This document shows, piece by piece, positions 49,728-57,397 of a stretch of DNA of 64,000 nucleotides. Under the pieces are notes generated by a model. The model worked only from the letters and a program-made list of their open reading frames with translations. It did no database searches and was not told where the DNA came from. Source of the stretch: Methylophaga sp. OBS1 (GTDB lineage: Bacteria > Pseudomonadota > Gammaproteobacteria > Nitrosococcales > Methylophagaceae). Made by a program: the position numbers and the translations under genes. The DNA is taken from positions 475,563 through 539,562 of the forward strand of contig NZ_JAPDMS010000001.1 in assembly GCF_026319365.1 (NCBI RefSeq), given 5' to 3'. Positions within the stretch are counted from its first letter, which is position 1; each line of letters opens with the position of its first letter.

Positions 49728-50864
49728 TTAAAATTGCAACTGAACCGACACATCGAAAATATCGGCGTCATCGTCACCTTCAATTTCAAGGTCTTTATAA
49801 ACGGCCGTCACTGAGGCGTTGTAACCGTCAATGATGTAGTTCACACCGAAGTCTGTTCTTTCAATTTCGCTACCACTATCGCGATCGAAGCTTTGGTAAC
49901 GGGCAAATGGCATGAACTGGCCCCAGCCCACTTTTTCATTGAAGATATAGCCGAGGCTGGCGTAGTAAGCCTCGCCCTGTTCGGTCAGGAAAACGTCGTC
50001 GGTGTCATAGTCGAAGTAAGCTGCCTCAAGAGACACTGCCCCCGCTGCCAGTTTTTTCTCGAGCAACAAGTCAACAGTCCATTGGGAATAATCACCGACT
50101 TCGGTTGTAGATGCTGACCCATCGCCCTTTTCACGGGCAGCGACACCAATGGTGAAGATGTCTTTTTTACCCAGGTAATTACCGGTGCCGTAGTAACCCG
50201 GCTCTTTATCCCAGAAGCTGTATTGCAGGCGACCCGCGTACATCAGGTCATCGTCTTGATCAGGATTGCTGGTGCTCTCAAGGCCACTGCCATCGGCACC
50301 GACAGAGAATCGAAACAGGTCTTTGCCTTCAAAGGCACCAAAAGAATAGGCCAGGCGTTGATCCAGCGCGGTACCGACAATAGCCACACCGTCATCACGA
50401 CCAATCACACCACCATTCCAGCCGTAACGTGCAGTGATATCAGCCCAGTAGCCATCGCCTGATGTAAAGAATGGGCCTGCCATATTGGCGCGGCTGCTTG
50501 GAGACAGGAAACGACCTGCCCAGATTGAAAATTCAGGCGTCAGCTCAAAAATACCCACGGCATCAATAACCTGAAAGTTGTCATTACCGCCTGACTTTTC
50601 GGTATTGAGCATGCCTTTGATGTACTTGTTCAACGCACCGGCTAAATACAGCCGTCCATGATTCAAGGTAAAGTCATTTGAATCACTGCCGTCATTGGCG
50701 GCATCTTCCGTGCTGTTATAACTACCGATAAATCCAAAGCCGACGCTGACGTACTGATCTTCGCCGAAAGTGATTGTGCCTGCTGCCTGTGACGATAATG
50801 GCGCGGTCATGGCGACACTGCCTAATGCTACAGCGTAGGTAAGTGACTTGAAGTGTGTTTTCAT
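49728..50864 (-). CDS. Outer-membrane porin, FmdC-like
   Basis: The 378-residue protein has a signal peptide (cleavage near SQAA-GTI, about residue 25), alternating beta-strand pattern, many Asp/Gly loops and a C-terminal Phe strand ending DVSVQLQF, as in outer-membrane beta-barrels. An amide- and urea-inducible porin, FmdC, is known from Methylophilus methylotrophus next to fmdA, so the position suggests the same role. The ATG at 50864 has AGGGGC upstream. A 7-2-7 operator-like site lies 89 bp upstream. The exact porin family is not resolved. Confidence 0.8.
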   Translation of the reverse strand: MKTHFKSLTYAVALGSVAMTAPLSSQAAGTITFGEDQYVSVGFGFIGSYNSTEDAANDGSDSNDFTLNHGRLYLAGALNKYIKGMLNTEKSGGNDNFQVIDAVGIFELTPEFSIWAGRFLSPSSRANMAGPFFTSGDGYWADITARYGWNGGVIGRDDGVAIVGTALDQRLAYSFGAFEGKDLFRFSVGADGSGLESTSNPDQDDDLMYAGRLQYSFWDKEPGYYGTGNYLGKKDIFTIGVAAREKGDGSASTTEVGDYSQWTVDLLLEKKLAAGAVSLEAAYFDYDTDDVFLTEQGEAYYASLGYIFNEKVGWGQFMPFARYQSFDRDSGSEIERTDFGVNYIIDGYNASVTAVYKDLEIEGDDDADIFDVSVQLQF

Positions 50865-50923
50865 CTGTTTGCCCCTGTGAGATGTCGAAAAAACAATTGC
50901 GTTTGGAAATTGCTTCAGGGGCA

Positions 50924-50929
50924 ATGTTA
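50924..50929 (-). promoter_or_regulatory. Candidate -10 box of the porin-fmd-urt-ure operon
   Basis: TAACAT on the minus strand (4/6 to consensus) lies 23 bp after the 7-2-7 repeat, nearly the same spacing as at the sensor-kinase promoter. Confidence 0.35.
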
Positions 50930-50952
50930 GGTTCAGCAGCGCGATGCAGGAA

Positions 50953-50968
50953 TACGTCAAACTGCGTA
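50953..50968. promoter_or_regulatory. 7-2-7 inverted repeat upstream of the porin gene
   Basis: Plus strand TACGTCA-AA-CTGCGTA: both ends carry the TACG/CGTA half-site of the repeat at 37453-37468, with the same 7-2-7 spacing and one asymmetric pair per arm. It lies 89 bp from the porin start and 66 bp from the divergent lipoprotein gene. Confidence 0.55.
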
Positions 50969-51033
50969 GAAAAAACTCAGCTTGCTTAATGTAATCTGTG
51001 ATTAGTCAGGTTATTTAAGGGAGCGCATAGGGA

Positions 51034-51603
51034 ATGAAATCATGTATTAAAATCAAGGCCTTGGAATCGATACCTCTGGTTATTATTTTTACACTTCTGT
51101 CAGCCTGTGGCGGCGAGTTCAGCTACAAAAGAGGCGCTGGCGTTGATGAATTAGAAGATCAAAAGTCGCTCTGTAAAAAGCAAAGCCTGACTGAAGAGGC
51201 CCTGGGTGAATGTTTAAGAGAAAATGGCTGGGTCGTGGTTGATTTAGATAACGATGCCCCCCTATTAGGCCATTCACTCAAGTCCAGAAAAATACTTAAT
51301 CCGATATCCACCAGTTATAAAAAAGCCTCTAATGATCCATTTGCTGACAGTACAGAGGCAGCCCTTACAGATGAATCAACTGAGGTAACAGCAGAAGTTG
51401 AGCCTCAGAACCCCACAGACATGATCAAAGTTAATTCATGGTGGAAAGCCGGGGCAGGCGCCGATGAGCTCAAGCGAGATGGCGCTGATTGTCTGCAAAC
51501 ACTCTCAGAGCCTCACTCTGCAAATGAGAACTACAGCGAAGTCACGCTGGGCCTCGCCTATTGCATGCAGGATAAAGGGTGGCGTGTACTTTTGGCTCAG
51601 TGA
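51034..51603 (+). CDS. Lipoprotein with two internal repeats
   Basis: The 189-residue product has a lipobox LLSACGG (Cys25). Residues 31-69 and about 136-187 are a degenerate duplication: each begins with K-x-G-A-G-x-D-E-L, contains two cysteines (C47 and C60; C153 and C177) and ends C-[LM]-x-x-[NK]-G-W-x-V. A low-complexity Ser/Thr/Glu linker separates them. The cysteines could form a disulfide in each unit. Not assigned to a family. It is divergent from the porin gene and may share its regulatory region. Confidence 0.75.
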   Translation: MKSCIKIKALESIPLVIIFTLLSACGGEFSYKRGAGVDELEDQKSLCKKQSLTEEALGECLRENGWVVVDLDNDAPLLGHSLKSRKILNPISTSYKKASNDPFADSTEAALTDESTEVTAEVEPQNPTDMIKVNSWWKAGAGADELKRDGADCLQTLSEPHSANENYSEVTLGLAYCMQDKGWRVLLAQ

Positions 51604-51731
51604 ATCATTTCGATGCTTTTCTACTGACATCCATGATCACCCTGTGTTGAGCTTGTTTGTCTACTGCCAGACAACGCTGATGAGCACATCCAGTATCAAT
51701 TCCTATTTGACCCAAAAATGTGAAAAGAAAC

Positions 51732-52601
51732 ATGAAAAAAGTCGGCACTATCAGAGAGATTTGGAAATATCCGGTTAAAGGTATGGGGGGCCAAAAAGTC
51801 AGTGAATGTCACTTGGGCATGAAAGGACTGACTGGAGATAGAGTCTGGGCCCTGCGTGACACCAAACGCGGAGAGATTCAGAGCTGTAAGATGAGACCAG
51901 ATTTACTCAGATGCAAAGCACAATTTAAACAACAATCCGGGCCCCCATCACAGCGCCACGAGGTAGATATTTTTATGCCCGATGGGACTGTAATCAGTAC
52001 CCAAGATCCTGAAATCGAGTCGGTTTTATCTGAACTTGTCGGTCATGAATCCACGCTGGAATATCTGGGCTCGGTTGATAATCAGGACTTCTTCAGGCGA
52101 TACAAAAAAGATCAGGTTCAATGGCTTGAAGAGCTTAAAGCGACCTTTGAAAGAGAGCCTGGCGAGCCGTTACCTGATCTGGATAACTTGAGTGATGTTC
52201 TGGTGGACTACATCACTATCCCAGGCACTTTCTTTTTAGTCATGCCTTTTCATATTGTGACCACATCAACAATCTCACATTTGAAAAAATTGAACCCTTC
52301 TGCTGACTGGCGTATTGAGCGCTTCAGACCAAACATCGTTATTGAAACCTTGCCAGACATTGAGGGCTTGGTTGAGCAGGACTGGTTGGGGAAGAAAATC
52401 TTGATTGGAAAAAGTGTCGTCAGTTGTGAAAGTTCAACGCCACGCTGTGGCGCTGTAACCAAGAAGCAACAGGATCTCGAACAAGACACCGCTCTGCTTA
52501 GAACAATAGTCAAAGATGCTGCTCAGAACTTGGGCGTATATTCACAGACAGATACTGAAGGCATGATAAAAGTTGGCGATGAAGTGTTTATTTCAGACTA
52601 G
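51732..52601 (+). CDS. MOSC-domain protein
   Basis: The 289-residue protein starts IREIWKYPVKGMGGQKVSEC and GLTGDRVWALRD, the MOSC N-terminal barrel. It continues into a MOSC domain with RFRPNIVIE and a conserved Cys in SCESSTPRCGAVT (about 240). Such proteins bind molybdenum cofactor or move sulfur; the YcbX/mARC-like group detoxifies N-hydroxylated compounds. No ferredoxin domain is attached. Substrate unknown. The ATG at 51732 follows GAAAAG; a GTG four codons earlier is possible. Confidence 0.85.
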   Translation: MKKVGTIREIWKYPVKGMGGQKVSECHLGMKGLTGDRVWALRDTKRGEIQSCKMRPDLLRCKAQFKQQSGPPSQRHEVDIFMPDGTVISTQDPEIESVLSELVGHESTLEYLGSVDNQDFFRRYKKDQVQWLEELKATFEREPGEPLPDLDNLSDVLVDYITIPGTFFLVMPFHIVTTSTISHLKKLNPSADWRIERFRPNIVIETLPDIEGLVEQDWLGKKILIGKSVVSCESSTPRCGAVTKKQQDLEQDTALLRTIVKDAAQNLGVYSQTDTEGMIKVGDEVFISD

Positions 52602-52744
52602 CCTTAACATATCAAACTACGTAGTCACTGAACTGTTTACCGTATTTTTATGCGGTGTTTAATTAAGCTGGCAAGCCATGTCACGTGAAGACGCGCATAC
52701 CCTAAATATTGAATCCGCATTATTGATATCGAGCTCAATCGATT

Positions 52745-52772
52745 AAAAAAGCCGACTTTGCGTCGGCTTTTT
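52745..52772. terminator. Bidirectional terminator, duplicate of the one near 33000
   Basis: AAAAAAGCCGAC-TTTGC-GTCGGCTTTTT matches 32994-33021 through the stem, loop and flanks, and both continue with GTGTCT. It sits 18 bp beyond the rnk stop (minus direction). Confidence 0.85.
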
Positions 52773-52790
52773 GTGTCTAGACTGTCTCGC

Positions 52791-53207
52791 TCAGAGATGG
52801 AATTCCCCGGCTCTTTCCGGCTGATAAAGGATCTCTTCCACTTTCACTTTCATGGCTTTGCCATCCGGTGTCGGCCACTCAATTTCATCGCCTTCCAGCA
52901 AACCCAGCATGGCGCTGCCCGCCGGAGCGAGAATAGAGATGGTTTTTCCGTCGTCGGTCATATCCTTGGGATAAACCAACGTCAGACAAAATGTTTGCTG
53001 TGATGATGACACACTAAACTTCACCGTGGAGTTCATCGTCACGACATTGCCGGGGACGGCGGCAGGTTCAACGACATGGCCTCTTTCCAGTTCGTCTTCC
53101 AGTGTCATCAGTTTTTCAAGTTCAGTCGATGACAGCGTGGACAGAATCCGTTCAATACGTTTCACATCCAGTTCTGATAGAACGATTTCGGGTTGTAATG
53201 CTTTCAT
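52791..53207 (-). CDS. rnk: Regulator of nucleoside diphosphate kinase (Rnk), GreA/B-fold
   Basis: The 138-residue protein has an N-terminal short coiled coil (EIVLSELDVKRIERILSTL) and a C-terminal FKBP-like Gre domain with LVYPKDM and ILAPAGSAMLGLLEGDEIEW, the Rnk hallmark. Rnk binds RNA polymerase near the secondary channel. The ATG at 53207 has GGAG 9 nt upstream. A terminator lies just beyond its stop. Confidence 0.9.
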   Translation of the reverse strand: MKALQPEIVLSELDVKRIERILSTLSSTELEKLMTLEDELERGHVVEPAAVPGNVVTMNSTVKFSVSSSQQTFCLTLVYPKDMTDDGKTISILAPAGSAMLGLLEGDEIEWPTPDGKAMKVKVEEILYQPERAGEFHL

Positions 53208-53415
53208 AATGCGTAACTCCAACGCGTACTTTCACCCGCCGAGGTTGGCAAGTGTAAACAGTTAGATAAGGAAGTGGCTCACGGAAAGTGAGCTAGAATG
53301 GCTATCATGCCATAAGCGTATCGAAAGTGATATGACAAAAATCCGGCGACGATATTATCGCTGCGGTATAGTCTGATGACTCTGTCATCTCACTGGCTGC
53401 AAAGCCATTTCACAC

Positions 53416-53916
53416 ATGCAATTAAAGTATTTAACAGGCTACCCGGAACAAGTTCTAAATCAAGTCAGATCAGCGATTGCTGCTGAAACGCTCGGCCAGT
53501 TTCTGTTAAAGAAATACCCGCATACCCACGACATCAAAACCAATAAAGCCCTGTATGCCTATGTGATAGATTTAAAGCACCAGTACCTGCGTCAATCCAG
53601 CCCTTTAAGTAAAGTGATCTATGACGACAAGCTGGATGTGCTGCATCAGGCGCTGGGTTTACACACCTATGTCTCACGGGTTCAGGGCAGCAAACTCAAA
53701 GCCAAAAATGAAATGCGAATCGGTTCAGTATTTAAAACCGCTCCACCCGAATTTCTGAACATGATTGTGGTGCATGAATTGGCGCATTTGAGAGAGAAAG
53801 ACCATAACAAGGCTTTCTATAAGCTCTGCACGCATATGGAACCGAACTATCACCAGCTGGAGTTTGATGTGCGGGTTTATCTCACTTATCTGGAACAGTT
53901 TGGCGAACTGTATTAG
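53416..53916 (+). CDS. YgjP-like (M48/DUF45) metallopeptidase
   Basis: The 166-residue soluble protein has the zinc motif VVHELAHLREKDHNKAFY (HExxH at about residues 119-123 with a downstream His), the form typical of YgjP-like metal-dependent hydrolases, and RIGSVFKTAPPEFLN before it. Its N-terminal ~65 residues are helical. Substrate unknown. No obvious partners on either side. Confidence 0.85.
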   Translation: MQLKYLTGYPEQVLNQVRSAIAAETLGQFLLKKYPHTHDIKTNKALYAYVIDLKHQYLRQSSPLSKVIYDDKLDVLHQALGLHTYVSRVQGSKLKAKNEMRIGSVFKTAPPEFLNMIVVHELAHLREKDHNKAFYKLCTHMEPNYHQLEFDVRVYLTYLEQFGELY

Positions 53917-54101
53917 CCTTTGTCATTACAGATTTCAACGTACATCTGTTACAGACATGCATAGAAAAATACTGACTCACAATCAGCATTTTCCGCAGAC
54001 TATCTCATGTTTTTCTCCAGTTACCGTGTCATTCGCTTCTGCAATGATTGGTTCAATCCGAAGCAGTCGCTGACGAGATAAAAACATACTGGAGAAAGAC
54101 A

Positions 54102-54575
54102 ATGAAACGACTATTAATTCCCCTTCTGCTGTTACTGAGCGCCCCGCTTTATGCCCAGGATAGGATCGAGCGGATGACTGCAGATGAAATGCAGTCTTTC
54201 CGTGCAGAGGAAATCGTCTGGAATGATGAAGCTTTACTACCGGATGGGGCTAAAAGCGCCCTGATAGTGGGCGATCCATCTAAACCCGGCGTCTTTATTG
54301 CCTGGCTTAAATTCCCTGCGAACTACCCTATCCCGGCACATACACATCCTTTCACCGAGGTGATTACCGTGCTGAAAGGCAGTCTGGGTAATGGCATGGG
54401 TGAAAAATTTGATAAAGCATCAGGCGAGATTCTGAATGTCGGAGACAGTTTTGTCTTACCCGCAGGTCATGCTCATTATGTCTGGACAAATGAGGAAGAG
54501 ACGATAGTCGAACTCATTGCTACAGGCCCATGGGATATTTCCTATATCAACCCGGATGATGATCCAAGAAAGTAA
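54102..54575 (+). CDS. Periplasmic cupin protein
   Basis: The 157-residue protein has a signal peptide (LLIPLLLLLSAPLYA-Q, about residue 18). The cupin core has the metal motif PAHTHPFTEVITVLKGSLG (His, His, Glu; about 84-102) and PAGHAHYVW (about 128-136). The metal ligands are all present, so it could be catalytically active in the periplasm. The ATG at 54102 has GGAGAAAG upstream; the longer frame is not signal-peptide like. A strong terminator follows. Confidence 0.85.
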   Translation: MKRLLIPLLLLLSAPLYAQDRIERMTADEMQSFRAEEIVWNDEALLPDGAKSALIVGDPSKPGVFIAWLKFPANYPIPAHTHPFTEVITVLKGSLGNGMGEKFDKASGEILNVGDSFVLPAGHAHYVWTNEEETIVELIATGPWDISYINPDDDPRK

Positions 54576-54589
54576 TTCACATGCTTCTC

Positions 54590-54622
54590 CGTTCACCCAT
54601 CTCCTGGGTGAACGTTTTTTTT
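54590..54622 (+). terminator. Terminator after periplasmic cupin
   Basis: 10-bp stem CGTTCACCCA / TGGGTGAACG, 5-nt loop, followed by eight T residues, 15 bp after the stop. Confidence 0.92.
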
Positions 54623-54811
54623 GTTTGCCAGCCACTCTCGTTCAATCCGGTTTTCTGCCGCCGCTAGTACCAATCTGCAAGGAACAATCTGCAGGGTTTT
54701 GACGTCAGCTTCAGTAAGGGTCAACAAAGAAAGAACGGATCCTTTCTGTAATCTCACATTTGACAGTGTGTGGAGTACATACAGCATCTCACCAACAAAG
54801 GAGAAGCGAAC

Positions 54812-56092
54812 ATGTCTCACAAACTTACGAAACGAACGACGAATATTATGGTGGCCTCGGCCATTCTGGCTGGCTTACCTGCCATGGTCACAGCAAATAC
54901 TGGTGCGTCCGAACTCAGCCAGACCGAGGTGATTTCCGGTCTTGAAAACCCTTGGGATATCACCTTTTTCGATGACGGCACGATGTTATATACCGAAAAA
55001 TGTCGTGGTCTGTCAGTCAGAATGCCTGACGGGTCAGTGAACCATCTGTTGGGTATGAAAGACACGAAAGACTATGCCACGACGGAAACAGATCTTTTCT
55101 GTCAGGGTCAGGCCGGTATGAACGGCGTTGCAATCGACCCGAATTTTGAGGATAACCGTTACATCTATGTCTATTCGGCCTCTGACAAAACGCCACCAGC
55201 AACCAACCGGGTGCTGCGCCTGAAACTGAATAAAGACTTCACCAAAGTATCGGATCGCACCGATATTGTTGAAGCTATACCCTTCAAGCCAAAACCGACG
55301 GATCACCCTTTCGGTGAAGCCGGTGCGCATAACGGGGGTCGAATTGGCTTCGGTCCGAACGATACCTTTCTTTATGTGCCCACGGGTGATAACCACAACA
55401 GCCGTATCCCACAGGACCCGCAATCCCTGGGCGGCAAAGTGCTGCGGATTGACCGCAACGGTAACCCTGCACCCGATAATGGCCTGTCTGACAAATACGA
55501 TCCCAGAATATACACCTATGGTCATCGGAATGTTCAGGGCCTGACATTCCATCCGGAAACCGGCCAGCCCGTAGTCACTGAACATGGCCCATGGCACTCG
55601 GATGAGGTGAATATGCTGGTCGCCGGTGGCAACAGTGGCTGGGACCCGAAGCCTAACATGGCGGGTCGTGGCGACTGCCCGGATGACTACTGCGGTTACA
55701 TGCCTAACCAGAAAGAAGGTATGGACCCGGATAAACGTGCTGAGTACATGCCCATCACGGATATTGAAACCTATCCGAATGCGATTAAACCGCTGTGGCA
55801 GAACAATCAGCTGTCTCAAGGTATCAGCACTGCTGATTTCCTGACAGGTGATCAATGGGGTGCCTGGGAAGGACGCCTTGCCGTCGGTTTCATGGGGATT
55901 GGCTTCGGTGGTACCCCGGTAGGCAACCGTATCGATCTACTTAAAGTCTCCGATGACGGTAAGCTCGTTGATGTCACCGAGATGACTTTGCCGATGGAAC
56001 CGGGTCGCTTCCGGGCCATCGCACAGGGACCTGAAGGTGACCTGTATACAGTCATGGGTGAAGGTGCTATCTATCGCCTTAGCCCTGAATAA
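54812..56092 (+). CDS. PQQ-dependent sugar (aldose) dehydrogenase homologue
   Basis: The 426-residue exported six-bladed propeller has a signal peptide (about residues 1-28). Its PQQ-site motifs are the catalytic His in AHNGGRIGFGP (about 169-179), GDNHNSR and the Arg in YGHRNVQGL (about 236-244), as in soluble quinoprotein glucose/aldose dehydrogenases. It should oxidise a sugar or alcohol in the periplasm. Extra cysteines (KCRGL, DLFCQGQ, RGDCPDDYCG) may form disulfides. Start chosen by AGGAG upstream of 54812. Electron acceptor is not shown here. Confidence 0.88.
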   Translation: MSHKLTKRTTNIMVASAILAGLPAMVTANTGASELSQTEVISGLENPWDITFFDDGTMLYTEKCRGLSVRMPDGSVNHLLGMKDTKDYATTETDLFCQGQAGMNGVAIDPNFEDNRYIYVYSASDKTPPATNRVLRLKLNKDFTKVSDRTDIVEAIPFKPKPTDHPFGEAGAHNGGRIGFGPNDTFLYVPTGDNHNSRIPQDPQSLGGKVLRIDRNGNPAPDNGLSDKYDPRIYTYGHRNVQGLTFHPETGQPVVTEHGPWHSDEVNMLVAGGNSGWDPKPNMAGRGDCPDDYCGYMPNQKEGMDPDKRAEYMPITDIETYPNAIKPLWQNNQLSQGISTADFLTGDQWGAWEGRLAVGFMGIGFGGTPVGNRIDLLKVSDDGKLVDVTEMTLPMEPGRFRAIAQGPEGDLYTVMGEGAIYRLSPE

Positions 56093-56153
56093 GCGATTGA
56101 TCGCACGGCAGGGAAGCTGTGCTTTTTCCTAAACTAAACCTTTGACTGTAAAA

Positions 56154-56177
56154 TCCGGCCTTGCTGCCGGCTTTTTT
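56154..56177 (+). terminator. Terminator after the PQQ dehydrogenase gene
   Basis: Stem CCGGC / GCCGG with a short loop, then a TTTTTT tract (56172-56177), 62 bp after the stop. Confidence 0.78.
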
Positions 56178-56250
56178 ATATCTGATCGTTGTTTTATAGG
56201 ACTGGGTGGAATGCGACACCGTTTGGGCTTTTTTGCGTGACGTCGATGCA

Positions 56251-56281
56251 TAAAAAATCGGGCAGGATTCTCCTGCCCGAT
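56251..56281 (-). terminator. Terminator after the PNPOx-fold gene
   Basis: 11-bp perfect stem ATCGGGCAGGA / TCCTGCCCGAT with loop TTC; on the minus strand TTTTTTA follows. It lies 53 bp beyond the stop of the gene at 56334. Confidence 0.9.
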
Positions 56282-56333
56282 TATCTCTCAACGGTGGCAG
56301 CGTATGCCCTGTTCAGCAAATTGATACATGGTG

Positions 56334-56819
56334 TTAACCGCCAAACTTTTCATTTTCGCCAATATCGGGCGTGGTGTTTTTGATATTGGCTTTGGCAAAC
56401 TCATAGAGCTGAAAAGCTTTGCTTTCCTTCGCTTTCCAGTGTTCGCCCATTTCTACCTTGACTTCCAGCAAGGCGACTTCAGGATCGTCCTTGCCTTCGG
56501 GGAACCACGCGGCGATAAAAGGATTCCAGTACTTATCGACCAGTTCCTGATTATCAATCAGTTTCGCTTTACCTGAGAGCGAGACGTAAACACCCTCTTC
56601 CTGGTCGGAAAAGGTCAGGCAGACATCATGGTCCTTGTCAGTTTCCGAGACTTTCTCGGCACTGCGACGGGTATAAAACCAGAGCGTGCCATCATACTCA
56701 CCCTGAACAAGATGCATGGGCCTGGCACGAGGCATTTCCTCGTCCAGAGTCACTAACATGCCAACTTTGATGTCTTTAATCATTTCCCAGATTTTTTTCT
56801 TATGCTCAGGGCTGGACAT
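56334..56819 (-). CDS. Pyridoxamine 5'-phosphate oxidase-fold protein (general stress protein 26 type)
   Basis: The 161-residue split-barrel protein has VGMLVTLDEEMPRARPMHLV (about residues 19-38), LWFYTRRSAEKVSE and EEGVYVSLSGKAKLIDNQEL, typical of the FMN- or F420-binding GS26 group. It probably binds flavin; the substrate is unknown, as for the family. The ATG at 56819 has AGGAGG upstream. Confidence 0.85.
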   Translation of the reverse strand: MSSPEHKKKIWEMIKDIKVGMLVTLDEEMPRARPMHLVQGEYDGTLWFYTRRSAEKVSETDKDHDVCLTFSDQEEGVYVSLSGKAKLIDNQELVDKYWNPFIAAWFPEGKDDPEVALLEVKVEMGEHWKAKESKAFQLYEFAKANIKNTTPDIGENEKFGG

Positions 56820-56850
56820 AAATAAACCTCCTGTGGAATAAGAAACAAAC

Positions 56851-56871
56851 AAGCGTGGCTGAGCCACGCTT
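56851..56871 (-). terminator. Hairpin between hpf and the PNPOx-fold gene
   Basis: Stem AAGCGTGGC / GCCACGCTT with loop TGA, followed on the minus strand by GTTTGTTTC. It lies about 130 bp beyond the hpf stop, weak as a terminator because the T-run is broken. Confidence 0.45.
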
Positions 56872-57003
56872 TAAGATTGGGCCAAACTCGTCTGACCACA
56901 GCCGATTGTCCCGGAATGTGGTTCTGGCGAGTTCAGTATGGTGTTGAAACAGATGAAGTTGAGGGGCAGCACATCGCTTGCCCCTCGTAGTGTTGGTGAA
57001 GTT

Positions 57004-57321
57004 CTAGTGGTTACGCTGGCGCTCGATAATCTTATCCAACTGACGCACCAGCTTGTCTTCAGCGCCGGTGAGGGCTTGTTTGACATTGGCCCCATCGTGA
57101 CTGACCACATTGGGTTGATGTTTTTCCAGTCTGGCTTCAATCAGACAACGGATATCATCACCGCCGCCGCGTTTATCGCTGTTTTTATCGCTAATGTGCA
57201 CCTCGACCCGAGTGAGATGTTCATCAAAACGCTTCAGGCTACGCTGTAACTCTTCACGAATTGAATCGGCCAGTTCTACTGCACCATGGATATTGTGATC
57301 CGTATTTACCTGGATTTGCAT
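57004..57321 (-). CDS. Ribosome hibernation / sigma-54 modulation (HPF/RaiA-family) protein
   Basis: The 105-residue short HPF-type protein has MQIQVNTDHNIHGAVELADS at the start and RVEVHISDKNSDKRGGGDDI in the second strand region, then EDKLVRQLDKIIERQRNH. This matches the short, single-domain form that binds the 30S decoding region. The AAGGAG upstream is a good ribosome site. Proposed role: stationary-phase ribosome storage. Whether it acts as HPF or RaiA is not decidable here. Confidence 0.8.
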   Translation of the reverse strand: MQIQVNTDHNIHGAVELADSIREELQRSLKRFDEHLTRVEVHISDKNSDKRGGGDDIRCLIEARLEKHQPNVVSHDGANVKQALTGAEDKLVRQLDKIIERQRNH

Positions 57322-57397
57322 ATATTCTCCTTGTTAAGGAACCGTACGGCTGAGAATAAAAGAGCCAGCAAGTTAGAAATCTAACAGTTAAGAAGGT

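Noticed and set aside
50865..51033. Sigma-54 promoter for the porin operon
   Set aside because: On the minus strand this region contains no GG dinucleotide outside the ribosome-site cluster, so a GG-N10-GC element is absent.
52614..52625. Third 7-2-7 operator near the MOSC gene end
   Set aside because: ACTACGTAGT is a dyad with a TACG core but lacks the spaced partner half-site, and it is not upstream of a gene in the regulon.
56961..56986. Terminator after hpf at GAGGGGCA / TGCCCCTC
   Set aside because: The stem is present but no T-run follows on the minus strand, so intrinsic termination is unlikely.
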